From Rhizobium hidalgonense (GTDB lineage: Bacteria; Pseudomonadota; Alphaproteobacteria; Rhizobiales; Rhizobiaceae), in assembly GCF_002914525.1 (NCBI RefSeq), contig NZ_LODW01000050.1, forward strand, positions 62,001 to 126,000: a stretch of DNA of 64,000 nt. Direction: 5' to 3'. The notes under the pieces are model-generated. The model was not told the origin of the DNA, did no database searches, and was given only the letters and a program-made list of their open reading frames with translations. This document shows positions 1 through 8,579 of the stretch, in pieces. The stretch's first letter is position 1; the number at the start of each line of letters is the position of its first letter. Both the position numbers and the translations under genes were made by a program.

Positions 1-380
1 CCGAGAGCGCGAACGTCGTGTTGCAGACTTCGGTCCACAGACCGGAGACGACGATCTTCTTGCGGCCCTCGGCGGCGTTCTTCGCCAGCGCGTCGCGAAC
101 GTTCTGGTCATCCCAGGAGTTCATCGAGGTGCGTTCGAGGAGGTCATTCTCCGGGAAAATGGCAAGCAGTTCCGGATACGTGTTACCCGAGAAGGATTGC
201 GTCTCGACTGTGGTGATCGTCGTCGGGATGTTGAAGATCTTGGCGGCCTTGGCGAGGCCGACGACATTGTTCTTCAGCGTCTGACGATCGATCGACTGGA
301 CCCCGAACGCCATCTGCGGCTGCTGGTCGATGAAGATGAGCTGGCTGTTTGCCGGGGTCAGGACTTGAAGCTTGGACATG
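1..380 (-). CDS. Isochorismatase-family hydrolase, 3' end outside the window
   Basis: The frame starts with ATG at 380 and stays open for 126 codons to the window edge, so the C-terminus is missing. It begins MSKLQVLTPANSQLIFIDQQ and has the cysteine-hydrolase layout of the family: Asp18 after a beta strand, Lys at about 108, and Cys119 in GLWTEVCNTT, the likely nucleophile. It resembles YcaC-like hydrolases of unknown substrate. It has an operator copy upstream that matches the one before the LysR gene at 1737, so it is probably in the same regulon as the dioxygenase at 690-1622. Family assignment is firm; substrate is unknown. Confidence 0.85.
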
Positions 381-563
381 GTCACTTCCTCTTCGGTTGT
401 TTGGACCGCCTATTGCGGCGTTATAAATGGGCAGCAGCATTTGATCGGACGCCCGTGCGACGCTCGTTCTGCAATCCTTGAAGTTGCTGGATCCGTCTCG
501 GAGCCGCTCACTCGTTGTCTTGGCTGCTGAAAACACACTTAACCCGCGGCCGACGGGCACGGA

Positions 564-606
564 ATTGCAATAAGAATTTCTATTGAATTGCGATATTTGC
601 AACAAT
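564..606 (-). promoter_or_regulatory. Operator copy 1, probable LysR binding region
   Basis: ATTGCAATA at 564-572 is followed 18 bases later (start to start) by ATTGAATTGC at 582-591 and then by a segment ending AACAAT at 606. The same elements with identical spacing recur at 1691-1733. It lies about 180 bases before the hydrolase start at 380; the rest of 381-689 shows no gene. That the LysR protein at 1737 binds here is inference. Confidence 0.6.
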
Positions 607-689
607 TACCTGCGCGGCTGAAATGGCAAGCGCCGCGCCCCCTTTCGGAACGCGGCGCCATTATCGCGGCTTTGTATGGGGATTGCTGC

Positions 690-1622
690 TCATGGCGTCA
701 GCGACACAAGGTTGGCCTGGATCTCATCGCGGTAGTCCTCGTATCTGCTCGGGAGTTTGAGAGCCTCGCCGAGATGCGCCGTGTCCTCGTCCCGGTTGAA
801 GCCAGGCTCGTTCGTGGCGACCTCGAACAGCACGCCGCCGGGGGTACGGAAGTAGATGGCCCAGAAGTAATCGCGGTCGATGACGGGCGTGACCTGATAG
901 CCTGTGTCGATGAGCGCTCTGCGCACTTCCAACTGCGTCTGGCGGTCTTCGACGGCAAAGGCGATGTGGTGAACCGAACCTGCGCCCTGGCGCGCGACAG
1001 GCGTCTTCGGCAACGCAGCCAGATCGATCGTGTCCGCGCCATTGCCGCCGGGGATAATGAAGCGGGTCACGTCGCCCTCTTTCTCGGCGCGCTGGTAGCC
1101 CATGAAGCCGAGCAGTTCCTCGGTTGCAGCGGTGTCGTGCAGACTGAATCTTGCGCCGGCGAAACCGCGGATTGCCGCATCATCGGGGATTCCATCCGCC
1201 AGCCATGGAGCGCGCGTGTCGTCGCCCGCCTCTATCAGCGCAAGCGTGTCGCCGTCCGGCCCCATGAAGCGAAGACGGTCGGCGCCGAAAACGGTGTCCC
1301 TTTCTAGCCCGTCCACGCCCTGGGTCGCGAACCGATGCTGCCAGAACTTCAGCGAACCCTTCGGCACGGAAAACTGGGTCTCCCCCACTTCGCCGACACC
1401 CGGGCGGCCGAGCATCATGTTCGGGAACGGAAAATAGGTCATCACGGTCCCGGCCGAGCCTGTCTCGTCACCGTAGTAGAGGTGATAGATGCTGGGGTCA
1501 TCGAAGTTGACCGTTTGCTTTACGCGGCGCAGGCCGAGAGTATCGGTGAAGAAGCGATTGTTCTGCCGCGCGTCCGATGCCATCGAAGTCACGTGGTGGA
1601 GTCCCTTGATGTCCTTGATCAT
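690..1622 (-). CDS. VOC-family ring-cleaving dioxygenase (MhqO-like)
   Basis: 310 residues with two glyoxalase/VOC repeats. The first starts GLHHVTSMASD (His9-His10 region), the second has SVHHIAFAVED near residue 215; a Glu metal ligand is likely in GGVLFEVATNEPGF near residue 270. This matches the ring-cleaving dioxygenase family with MhqO, which is tied to hydroquinone/quinone detoxification in Bacillus. It is transcribed away from the LysR gene at 1737, and the shared intergenic region carries the operator, so regulation by that LysR protein is likely. Substrate is inferred from family only. Confidence 0.85.
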   Translation of the reverse strand: MIKDIKGLHHVTSMASDARQNNRFFTDTLGLRRVKQTVNFDDPSIYHLYYGDETGSAGTVMTYFPFPNMMLGRPGVGEVGETQFSVPKGSLKFWQHRFATQGVDGLERDTVFGADRLRFMGPDGDTLALIEAGDDTRAPWLADGIPDDAAIRGFAGARFSLHDTAATEELLGFMGYQRAEKEGDVTRFIIPGGNGADTIDLAALPKTPVARQGAGSVHHIAFAVEDRQTQLEVRRALIDTGYQVTPVIDRDYFWAIYFRTPGGVLFEVATNEPGFNRDEDTAHLGEALKLPSRYEDYRDEIQANLVSLTP

Positions 1623-1690
1623 GGATGATGCCTTTCAGTCGGCGTTGAAATTGTTAATCTCAAAACTACGCCCGTTGATCGCCATCCGGT

Positions 1691-1733
1691 ATTGCAATAT
1701 TCCTCTCGATTGAATTGCAAATCTTGAAACAAT
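1691..1733. promoter_or_regulatory. Operator copy 2 in the divergent dioxygenase-LysR region
   Basis: ATTGCAATA at 1691-1699, ATTGAATTGC at 1709-1718, then a segment ending AAACAAT at 1733. Offsets are the same as at 564-606 and most bases are identical. It abuts the LysR start codon, as expected for an autoregulated LysR gene with a divergent target. Confidence 0.65.
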
Positions 1734-1736
1734 GAC

Positions 1737-2636
1737 ATGAACGATTACAAAGCCCTCAGAACCTTCCTGCTCGCAGCCGAGAAACGAAATTTCGCCCAGG
1801 TCGCCCGTGAGTTGGACATGACGCCCGCGGCCGTCACACGCGCGATTGCAGCGCTCGAGGCGGAACTTGGCGTGCAGCTCTTCGTGCGCACAACGAGGCA
1901 GGTCTCGCTGACGACTGACGGCGCGATCTTCGCCGCGCAGATCCAACCAGCGGTGAAGACGCTCGAAGAAGCTCGTCGCGAAGTTATGAACGCGCATAAG
2001 GCTGACGAGGGCCGGCTGCGGATAAGTGCGCCGACATGGTTCGGCAAGACGGTGTTGCCGCCGATCCTATCAGGATTCAAGGAGCGGTATCCTAAGATGA
2101 GCTTCGAGATCTCGCTGTCCGATGGGTTGGTAAACATCGTCGACGATGACTATGACCTGGCGATCCGTATATCATCACAGCCTTCCGACAAATTCACGAT
2201 CTGGAGGAAAATCCGGGTGGTGCCACGCATCCTCGTCGCGGCCCCAGGGAGCCGTTTCGCCGATATGCATCATCCGAACGAATTGAAGCCGGACGACTGC
2301 CTCGCCTACAGTGGCGAGAGCCGGCGCGAGAACTGGGTTTTGTCCGACGGCGGCTCGACTGTCACGATCTCGGCGGGTCGTGCCTTCAGCGCCAACAGTG
2401 GCGAGGTACTGGCGGACATTGCCGCCGACGGAGCAGGTGTCGCGCTTCTTCCAGGATTCAACATCGCCCATCACATCAGGAGCGGTCGTCTCGTTCACGT
2501 CTTCAAGGGATGGGCGCCGCCGGACCTGTGGCTGACGCTGTTTTACCCGCCGTACCAAGCGCTCCCACCACGCATCGCTTCATTCTCGAAGTTCTTCGAA
2601 GAGCAGGTCGCGGCCCACATGGTCATGTTGGATTGA
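1737..2636 (+). CDS. LysR-family transcriptional regulator
   Basis: 299 residues. The N-terminal winged helix-turn-helix (about residues 1-60) has the typical pattern FLLAAEKRNFAQVARELDMT...AVTRAIAALEAELGVQLFVRTTR. Residues 90-295 form the periplasmic-binding-like effector domain. It is divergent from the ring-cleaving dioxygenase and overlaps the operator at its 5' end. Context suggests it senses quinones or electrophiles and controls the dioxygenase and the isochorismatase-like gene. No strong Shine-Dalgarno precedes the ATG. Confidence 0.9.
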   Translation: MNDYKALRTFLLAAEKRNFAQVARELDMTPAAVTRAIAALEAELGVQLFVRTTRQVSLTTDGAIFAAQIQPAVKTLEEARREVMNAHKADEGRLRISAPTWFGKTVLPPILSGFKERYPKMSFEISLSDGLVNIVDDDYDLAIRISSQPSDKFTIWRKIRVVPRILVAAPGSRFADMHHPNELKPDDCLAYSGESRRENWVLSDGGSTVTISAGRAFSANSGEVLADIAADGAGVALLPGFNIAHHIRSGRLVHVFKGWAPPDLWLTLFYPPYQALPPRIASFSKFFEEQVAAHMVMLD

Positions 2637-2686
2637 CGTATACCGCCGCGCATCATCACAGATCTGCAGGAGACGTGCACATTCTC

Positions 2687-3493
2687 TTAGGTCGAACCGT
2701 CCGGTGGAAGTGCCCGTAGTCTTGTGGCGACCATTTGCTGTAGCTGCCACAGGTTTCGATCGAAGATGTTCCGGTCCGCCAGATCCAAGACCGTCCGATG
2801 CAGGTATTCCGCGCACGATCCCGCCGGTCCGCATGCCTGAGCGATCAACACTGCGGCGTCGTCGAGTGGTATCTTCTCCGTGAGCCTCGATCGCTTCGTG
2901 CTCGCCCAAAATGTCAGTGCGCGGCGTGTACCCGTCGGCGTCTTGACCGAAATCCATCGCACCATGTCGCAAACCTCAGAATAACGGATTTCGCGCGCCA
3001 GAAGCGTACGTAGATCCTGCTCCTTCGTCTTGCAGGGGAGCTTGAGGACAAGGCCAGAACAGCTCCCTCCTGGACGAAGCGCTAGCATGAGACCCGGCGC
3101 ATCGGAGGTTGCCCTGAGCCGTTCTATCCTCAATGAGAACGCACGATGCCACCCGTAAGCAACGGCATCGTCACTTGCGGCCACTTCAAAGCCAGGGTTC
3201 CACATCAAGGACCCATAAGCGAACACCCATATCTCCTCGTCACAGGCCTCCTGCTCGACTCTGCTGACGAGCTCATCGAGTTGCTGAGGCGAGATCGGCG
3301 TCCAGTTCGGCTCTGGGCCATCGTCCTCAACAAGCTTGAAGGTCTTGGCTACGAGGTCCGGGGTCAGTTGCATGGCAACCGGTATCTGTGTCTTGGCTGT
3401 GAATGTCTTTTGCATGGTCGCAATCGTTTCAACGAGATAGGCTCCGAAGGACCAAGCATCCGGCAGTTCTTGGCGCAGCTGTCGCCTGATCAA
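2687..3493 (-). CDS. ChaC-like gamma-glutamylcyclotransferase
   Basis: The core from about residue 87 has the substrate-binding motif FAYGSLMW (YGSL at 93-96) and a candidate catalytic Glu168 in LLAREIRY, as in ChaC enzymes that cut glutathione to 5-oxoproline and Cys-Gly. The full frame is 268 residues. The N-terminal 40 look poorly conserved, so translation may start at the internal Met27 or Met41 (about 3415 or 3373). Function in glutathione turnover follows from the family. Confidence 0.85.
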   Translation of the reverse strand: MIRRQLRQELPDAWSFGAYLVETIATMQKTFTAKTQIPVAMQLTPDLVAKTFKLVEDDGPEPNWTPISPQQLDELVSRVEQEACDEEIWVFAYGSLMWNPGFEVAASDDAVAYGWHRAFSLRIERLRATSDAPGLMLALRPGGSCSGLVLKLPCKTKEQDLRTLLAREIRYSEVCDMVRWISVKTPTGTRRALTFWASTKRSRLTEKIPLDDAAVLIAQACGPAGSCAEYLHRTVLDLADRNIFDRNLWQLQQMVATRLRALPPDGST

Positions 3494-3506
3494 TCAACCG
3501 GCCCGC

Positions 3507-3710
3507 CTAACACCGCACGAAATGAGATTTCGACGATCTATTCAGCAAAGGCCAGCGCGACCCCCCGATCAGGTTGCTGGCGCACTGCGGCATGTCGTGC
3601 CGTACATTTGCCTGCGAACCGTCGAACCTGCTGCGAACGCCGTATCCGAAGGCGCGTTGCCGGGCGACGCCGCGACTGGCGACCGTTTTGGCGTTGGGGT
3701 TGTTGGTCAT
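3507..3710 (-). CDS. Small hypothetical protein
   Basis: 67 codons starting MTNNPNAKTVASRGV, with AGGA about six bases before the ATG. It follows the alpha/beta hydrolase gene on the same strand after about 100 bases. The later half is arginine- and serine-rich with no recognisable domain. The good ribosome site supports it; the composition does not. Confidence 0.3.
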   Translation of the reverse strand: MTNNPNAKTVASRGVARQRAFGYGVRSRFDGSQANVRHDMPQCASNLIGGSRWPLLNRSSKSHFVRC

Positions 3711-3811
3711 GGTGGTTTCCTAAAGAAGAGGGCAGTGCCCCGAGCGCCTGTGGATCTTTTGGTACGTGAGGCGACGGGTGCGCGGGAGGCCGCACCCGTC
3801 GACCGGACCGT

Positions 3812-4648
3812 TCAGGCCTGGACGAAGGCCAGCAGGTCGGCGTTCAGCACGTCGGCGTTAACGGTCAACATACCGTGGGAGAAGCCGGGGTAGGTCTTCA
3901 GCGAACCGTTCTTCAGCAGCTTCACCGACTTCAGCGCCGAGTCCGCAATCGGGACGATCTGGTCGTCTTCACCATGCAAGACGAGAGTGGGAACGGTGAT
4001 TGCCTTCAGGTCCTCCGTCTGGTCGGTCTCGGAGAAGGCCTTGATGCCGTCGTAATGGGCCTTGGAGCCGCCCATCATGCCCTGACGCCACCAATTCTGG
4101 ATCACGCCTTCCTGCACCTTGGCGCCTTCTCGGTTGAAACCGTAGAAGGGCCCGGCCGGAACGTCGCGGAAGAACTGCGCGCGGTTGGCGGCAAGCGCCG
4201 AGCGGAAACCGTCGAACACTTCCATCGGCAGGCCCTCGGGATTGGCCTCAGTCTTGAGCATCAGCGGCGGCACCGCCGAGACGAGAACGGCCTTGGCGAC
4301 ACGTCCGCCAGGTTCGCCATGCTTGGCCACATAGCGGGCGACCTCGCCGCCGCCGGTGGAATGACCGATATGGACGACATTCTTCAGGCCGAGCGCCTCG
4401 ACGACGGCAAAGGCATCTGCTGCGTAATGTTCCATATCGTGACCATCGGCCACCTGGGCGGATCGGCCATGGCCACGGCGGTCATGGGCGACGACGCGAA
4501 AACCATTCGACAGGAAAAACAGCATCTGCGCGTCCCAGTCGTCGGCCGATAGCGGCCATCCATGGTGGAACATGATCGGCTGGGCATCCTTGCCCCCCCA
4601 GTCCTTGTAGAAGATTTCAACACCGTCTTTGGTGGTTACATATGCCAT
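3812..4648 (-). CDS. Alpha/beta hydrolase, non-haem chloroperoxidase/esterase type
   Basis: 278 residues, a full-length alpha/beta fold. Oxyanion region HHGWPLSADDW (28-38), nucleophile elbow GHSTGG with Ser97, acid Asp229 in HGEDDQIVP, and His258 in GFSHGML form the triad. Sequence is close to the arylesterase/non-haem haloperoxidase group; the natural substrate is usually unknown. The ATG at 4648 is the natural start. The 290 bases upstream hold no gene. Confidence 0.9.
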   Translation of the reverse strand: MAYVTTKDGVEIFYKDWGGKDAQPIMFHHGWPLSADDWDAQMLFFLSNGFRVVAHDRRGHGRSAQVADGHDMEHYAADAFAVVEALGLKNVVHIGHSTGGGEVARYVAKHGEPGGRVAKAVLVSAVPPLMLKTEANPEGLPMEVFDGFRSALAANRAQFFRDVPAGPFYGFNREGAKVQEGVIQNWWRQGMMGGSKAHYDGIKAFSETDQTEDLKAITVPTLVLHGEDDQIVPIADSALKSVKLLKNGSLKTYPGFSHGMLTVNADVLNADLLAFVQA

Positions 4649-4949
4649 GTTTTGGTTCCTTCGATTAGGTTGGTTGCAGCATTGGTTGCGAAGCTGAGAG
4701 GGGTTAAAATTGCCATGGCCCCTGCTGCGGCTGTGATTTCGTTATCGAAAAAGTTCAGGCGACGTGTATTCGTCTGACAGAGGTAATATTGCCGTCATAT
4801 CCTCACCTCCACAATTGCGAGAAAGATTTCTACTTTATTGCCTCGTATGAAATAATGAGAGGGGTCTGGCCGGACCGGCCTTGTCAAGCAAACCCGATCA
4901 TCCATCGGCAAAGATGACTTGATCAAGGAATTCTACAACAGTCCGGAAG

Positions 4950-5225
4950 ATGAATCCTCGGTCCGCTGTGCGGCGCGCTGTGCCAACTGGGCGCAGACAT
5001 GCACGACGTTCGCCGGGCGTCGCCGCCGGCCTATGGACCTTGTGAAACGTGGCTTTTACCTCACGCTCAACGCTTCAAAAGATCGAAGCCGGGGGCCCCA
5101 ATGTCAGCATCGGCATCTACTCGGGTGTTCTACAGGCACTCGGCTTGCTGGACCGCAAGTCGCCGAGATCCGTAACGAGGTCGGTCAGTCGCTCGCCAGT
5201 GCGGAACTCCTAAGGTACGCGCATC
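4950..5225 (+). pseudogene. Decayed XRE/HipB-like antitoxin gene
   Basis: Conceptual pieces in three frames line up with a HipB-type regulator: MNPRSAVRRA near 4950, QLGADMHDVR near 4985, TLQKIEAGGPNVSIGIY and VLQALGLLDR at 5068-5150, then QVAEIRNEVGQSLASAELL at 5155-5212. At least two frameshifts separate them and no single frame spans the gene. The order is that of an antitoxin with an XRE helix-turn-helix. It sits directly before a HipA-like start, as in hipBA operons. I regard it as dead. Confidence 0.6.
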
Positions 5226-5252
5226 CGAAGCGACCGACGGGATCGTCGCGTG

Positions 5253-5470
5253 ATGGCTGATTTCGAAGGTCATCCCGACCGACACGGCCACACACGTCCG
5301 ATCGGGCTGGCGCGGAATAATCGCGTGCGCGGCGATGACCTGAAGGGTGAGAACCTGGTGCTCGCGCAGCCGACATTGATCGCCGAGATCGAGTTTTGCG
5401 GATGGACGGACGACGGCAAACTCCGTCATCCATCCTAAAACGGGCCGCGCGAGGTCCAAGGACAACTGCC
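5253..5470 (+). pseudogene. HipA N-terminal scrap joined to a DNA-ligase (LigD-type) C-terminal scrap
   Basis: From ATG 5253 the frame reads HPDRHGHTRPIGLARNNRVRG, like the start of rhizobial HipA kinases. It then changes to LIAEIEFCGWTDDGKLRH, the pattern of the OB-fold end of ATP-dependent DNA ligases (usual form LVAEVEF.GWT.DG.LRH). The frame meets TAA at about 5436; the next residues (NGPRE) still resemble the ligase continuation, so this looks like nonsense decay. A deletion joining two lost genes is the simplest reading. Confidence 0.5.
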
Positions 5471-5569
5471 GTCTTTGAGCTGGATTGAGCGGGCCAGCGG
5501 TCGCTGAACCCAGGTCGAAATTTTTTCCAACGGCACTCTTGAAACCGACATTTCCAGAAACCAAATCGA

Positions 5570-5655
5570 TTGCCGCCAGCCGCTGACGACAGGGCTGGCC
5601 TTGCTGGGAGCGCCGACTTTCGGCGCTTCCGTACCCATGTTGCTTCAAGGAGGAT
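5570..5655 (+). promoter_or_regulatory. ROSE-type RNA thermometer in the hsp20 leader
   Basis: Just before the Hsp20 start the RNA has TTGCTTCAAGGAGGAT (5640-5655), matching the hallmark of ROSE elements, where UUGCU pairs imperfectly with the Shine-Dalgarno AAGGAGGA (5647-5654). A strong upstream hairpin, GGAGCGCCGA against TCGGCGCTTCC, lies at about 5608-5630, and CCAGCC/GGCTGG at 5577-5598. ROSE elements melt on heat shock to free the ribosome site of small heat shock genes in rhizobia. Confidence 0.75.
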
Positions 5656-5661
5656 ATGGCT

Positions 5662-6135
5662 ATGGCAACATCTTACGACTACGCACCGCTGTTCCGCTCG
5701 AGCGTCGGCTTCGACCGGGTCTTCAATCTTCTCGAGAACGCCCAGCGCGCCCGCTCGATCAGCGATTGGCCGCCCTATGACATTGTCAAGACCGGCGATG
5801 ACAGTTACCGGATCTCGATTGCGGTCGCCGGGTTTGCCGAGAACGATCTCGACATCACCTATCAGTCCAATCTGCTGACAGTGACCGGCAAGAAGCAGGA
5901 AGCTCCTGCGGACGGCTACCTACACCGCGGCATTGCCGGCCGGCCGTTCGAGCACCGGTTCGAGCTTGCCGATCATGTCCGCGTCGACGGAGCCGATTTG
6001 TGCAACGGTCTCCTCTCGATCGATCTGGTTCGCGAGATTCCTGAGGCATTAAAGCCGCGGAAGATCTCCATTCAAAGCGCGGCGGCACTGAGGTCCGAAG
6101 CGACGCCACAGATCGAAGCGCAGAAAGCGGCTTAA
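5662..6135 (+). CDS. Small heat shock protein, Hsp20/IbpA family
   Basis: 157 residues with a short N-terminal arm and an alpha-crystallin domain (about residues 35-130: PPYDIVKTGDDSYRISIAVAGF...). It should act as an ATP-independent holdase chaperone. Two in-frame ATGs exist, 5656 and 5662; the second is chosen because AAGGAGGA ends seven bases before it, while the first is only one base away. Expression is probably heat-controlled by the ROSE-like leader. The C-terminus is Ala/Gln-rich and lacks an obvious IxI motif. Confidence 0.92.
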   Translation: MATSYDYAPLFRSSVGFDRVFNLLENAQRARSISDWPPYDIVKTGDDSYRISIAVAGFAENDLDITYQSNLLTVTGKKQEAPADGYLHRGIAGRPFEHRFELADHVRVDGADLCNGLLSIDLVREIPEALKPRKISIQSAAALRSEATPQIEAQKAA

Positions 6136-6155
6136 TCCACACCGTCCACTGAAAA

Positions 6156-6177
6156 GGGCGCCGTTGCGACGGCGCCC
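6156..6177 (+). terminator. Hairpin after hsp20
   Basis: A perfect 9-bp stem, GGGCGCCGT/ACGGCGCCC, with a 4-base loop starts 20 bases after the Hsp20 stop codon. There is no U-run, so it may stabilise the 3' end or attenuate rather than fully terminate. Confidence 0.5.
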
Positions 6178-6208
6178 ATCGACATCCGGGTTCAGGAAGG
6201 AGAGATCG

Positions 6209-6508
6209 ATGAAGCCCGATATGTTCAGAGAACCTATATCCATTCTTGTCGGCCTTGGTTTTCCGGCGAAAGTGCGTTCGGTGATGGACGCCTACCGACA
6301 TCTGAGCGAATGGCCGGCGGCGCAGAGAGACACCGCGCATTCCATAGCGCTCAAAGCATGCGGCGCTGCGTTGCGGGGTGAAATCGAAGCAGAAACCGCG
6401 CGTGGCTTGTTCGCCGCTTTTGCTGAAAAACACGATCTGCTGGCACCAGATGTCGACGCCATCGGACTCTCCCGTCTCCGGCGCGACAGGGACCCTCACG
6501 TGCGTTGA
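6209..6508 (+). CDS. DUF982 protein
   Basis: 99 residues. The pattern PISILVGLGFPAKVRSVMDAYRHLSEWP...AHSIALKACGAALRGEIEAETARGLFAAF is that of the rhizobial DUF982 family, small proteins of unknown function often found in many copies. ATG 6209 is preferred over the longer frame because AGGAAGGAGAG lies just upstream. A second DUF982 gene is at 22348-22608. Confidence 0.85.
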   Translation: MKPDMFREPISILVGLGFPAKVRSVMDAYRHLSEWPAAQRDTAHSIALKACGAALRGEIEAETARGLFAAFAEKHDLLAPDVDAIGLSRLRRDRDPHVR

Positions 6509-6517
6509 GGTGCACCG

Positions 6518-6796
6518 ATGACTGCCGTGGTGCAGGAGATCATCAACAGCGCTGTCACAACGGGACCGACAGTCCTCATGCCGCAAGGGCTGAATTTTCG
6601 GCGGCCAATCGATGTGGTCAATGCGCCTGCGATTTCCGTCGATGACAAGCGGGCAATCCTCGCGGCATGGGCGTCGGACTTTTACGCGCTCGATTCGAGC
6701 CCGGCGTTGCGCCATATTCCAGGAACACCCGAGCCGGTTTCGATCGATGACGTTTGCTCTGCGCTCGAGGAACTCGACCGGCGCTACGAAATCTGA
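6518..6796 (+). CDS. Conserved-type hypothetical protein
   Basis: 92 residues, soluble, nine bases after the DUF982 gene and probably co-transcribed. The segment AISVDDKRAILAAWASDFYALDS followed by LRHIPGTPEPVSIDDVCSALEELDRRYE resembles short rhizobial proteins of unknown role; I cannot name a domain. Confidence 0.7.
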   Translation: MTAVVQEIINSAVTTGPTVLMPQGLNFRRPIDVVNAPAISVDDKRAILAAWASDFYALDSSPALRHIPGTPEPVSIDDVCSALEELDRRYEI

Positions 6797-6936
6797 TGGA
6801 CCGCGTTTCTACGCGGCCCATTTCGCCGGTTTGGCGAGCCGTTTGATTGCCGGTTGAAATCATGCTGAAGCCTGCTATGTTCTCTTTTTGTTTCGGCGCG
6901 TGAATAGCCGATGCCATCGCCATCGCTGAAGCCGCC

Positions 6937-8025
6937 ATGAACGATATGAACTCGACCCCCGTCCGAAAAATCGTTCATGTGGACATGGACGCGTTTTATG
7001 CGTCGGTCGAGCAGCGCGATAATCCGGAATTGCGCGGCAAACCGATTGCCGTCGGCGGATCGGCCGCCCGCGGCGTGGTGGCAGCAGCGAGCTACGAGGC
7101 GCGCGTATTCAGCATCCACTCGGCGATGCCATCGGTAACTGCGAAGCGAAAGTGCCCTGAATTGATCTTTGTGCCGCCGCGCTTCGACGTCTACAAGTTG
7201 GTGTCGCAGCAGATCCGCGAGATCTTCGCCGAATACACATCGATGATAGAGCCGCTTTCGCTCGACGAAGCCTATCTCGACGTGACGCAGAATCTCAAGG
7301 GCATGGAGATCGCCACCGACATCGCGACGGAAATCCGGGCCAGGATCAAGCAGGTGACCGGCCTCAATGCCTCGGCCGGGATTTCCTACAATAAGTTCCT
7401 CGCCAAGATGGCCAGCGACCTGAATAAGCCGAATGGCCAGGTGGTGATCACGCCGAAGAAGGGGCCGGTCTTCGTCGAGGCCCTGCCCGTCAAGAAATTC
7501 CATGGCGTTGGACCGGCTACTGCGGAAAAGATGCACCGGCTCGGCATCGACACCGGCGCCGACCTCAAGGGGAAGACGCTCGAATTCCTCGTCGAACATT
7601 TCGGGAAGTCGGGACCGTATTTCCATGGCATTGCCCGCGGCATCGACGAGCGCCAGGTCAAGCCGAACCGGGTGCGCAAATCGGTCGGCGCCGAAGATAC
7701 CTTCTCGCAGGATCTCCATGCTTATGAACCGGCCCGCCAAGGGCTTCAGCCGCTGATCGAAAAGGTATGGGCCTATTGCGAGGCCAACGAAATCGGCGCC
7801 AAGACGGTGACGTTGAAAGTCAAATATGCCGACTTCACGCAGATCACCCGCAGTAAGACGATTGCTGCACCTCTGCCGGCGATTGCCGACGTTGAAGAAC
7901 TAGTTGGCCTTCTGCTTTCGCCGATCTTCCCGCCACGCAAGGGCATCCGCCTGCTCGGCGTGACGCTGTCCTCGCTGGAACGGCGCACACCTGTCGCGGA
8001 GCCGCAGTTGCGGTTAGCCCTCTAG
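6937..8025 (+). CDS. dinB: DNA polymerase IV (Y-family translesion polymerase)
   Basis: 362 residues, usual length. Palm motif IVHVDMDAFYASVE near residue 12 and SLDEAYLDV near residue 108 carry the catalytic acids. The steric region and helix-hairpin-helix (KKFHGVGPATAEKMHRLGI) follow, then the little-finger domain ending near 350. It should copy past DNA lesions and has low fidelity. The C-terminus overlaps a converging SRAP remnant by 12 bases. No beta-clamp motif is certain at the very end. Confidence 0.95.
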   Translation: MNDMNSTPVRKIVHVDMDAFYASVEQRDNPELRGKPIAVGGSAARGVVAAASYEARVFSIHSAMPSVTAKRKCPELIFVPPRFDVYKLVSQQIREIFAEYTSMIEPLSLDEAYLDVTQNLKGMEIATDIATEIRARIKQVTGLNASAGISYNKFLAKMASDLNKPNGQVVITPKKGPVFVEALPVKKFHGVGPATAEKMHRLGIDTGADLKGKTLEFLVEHFGKSGPYFHGIARGIDERQVKPNRVRKSVGAEDTFSQDLHAYEPARQGLQPLIEKVWAYCEANEIGAKTVTLKVKYADFTQITRSKTIAAPLPAIADVEELVGLLLSPIFPPRKGIRLLGVTLSSLERRTPVAEPQLRLAL

Positions 8026-8311
8026 ACCGGAAGCATCGGCGGGGCGCCCGGGCCCGAGTGGCGTTTGACCGAAACTCCTTGCCGGCAGCGGCCGCAGGAT
8101 CTCGTCTTCGGGAAAAACTTCGTCGAGCGAGGCCCGAGACTGGTCGCGGCTGAGAACCGCCAGCTGCCGGTCGAGGTATGGCGCGATATCGTCGTTCGCC
8201 TCGATCGTCAGGATGGCATAAGCTTCCGGCCCTCGAGTGCGGGCCGCCAAAGCCCCCGCAAAATAGAACCAGTCGGCGTTTGCAAGCGAAAAGCTGAAGT
8301 CATGTGGCTTA
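8014..8311 (-). pseudogene. C-terminal remnant of an SRAP (SOS-response-associated) protein
   Basis: Reading back from about 8311, the minus strand gives DFSFSLANADWFYFAGAL, then RGPEAYAILTIEANDDIAPY, LDRQLAVLSRDQ and EDEILRPLP. That is the second half of an SRAP/HMCES-like protein. The N-terminal half with catalytic Cys2 is absent, and the usual His before DRQ is Leu, so it should be inactive. An intact SRAP gene lies 500 bases away on the other strand. Confidence 0.7.
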
Positions 8312-8579
8312 ACTCAGAAGCACGCACCAGACTGCGATGGGTCGGAATAGTTCGTCTGTCCGACCGGACGATATTGACTGCGCGCGGCGCAGCCCCCAAG
8401 GCAGTTCCACCATCGCCACATCGTCGTCACGGCCTGACGATGATGTGGCGGTCATCGAGCGGGGGCATCGGCCATCAAAAACAGTCGCTTTCATAGTAGC
8501 TGGAACATATCAGGAACTATTTCATCAAGCATATCTAATGATTCGTGTGCGGAGGGTGAAAAGCTGCTAATCTCCTTGG

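Noticed and set aside
5130..5648. 172-codon minus-strand frame
   Set aside because: It opposes the HipB/HipA/LigD remnants and hsp20 leader; no motif of its own.
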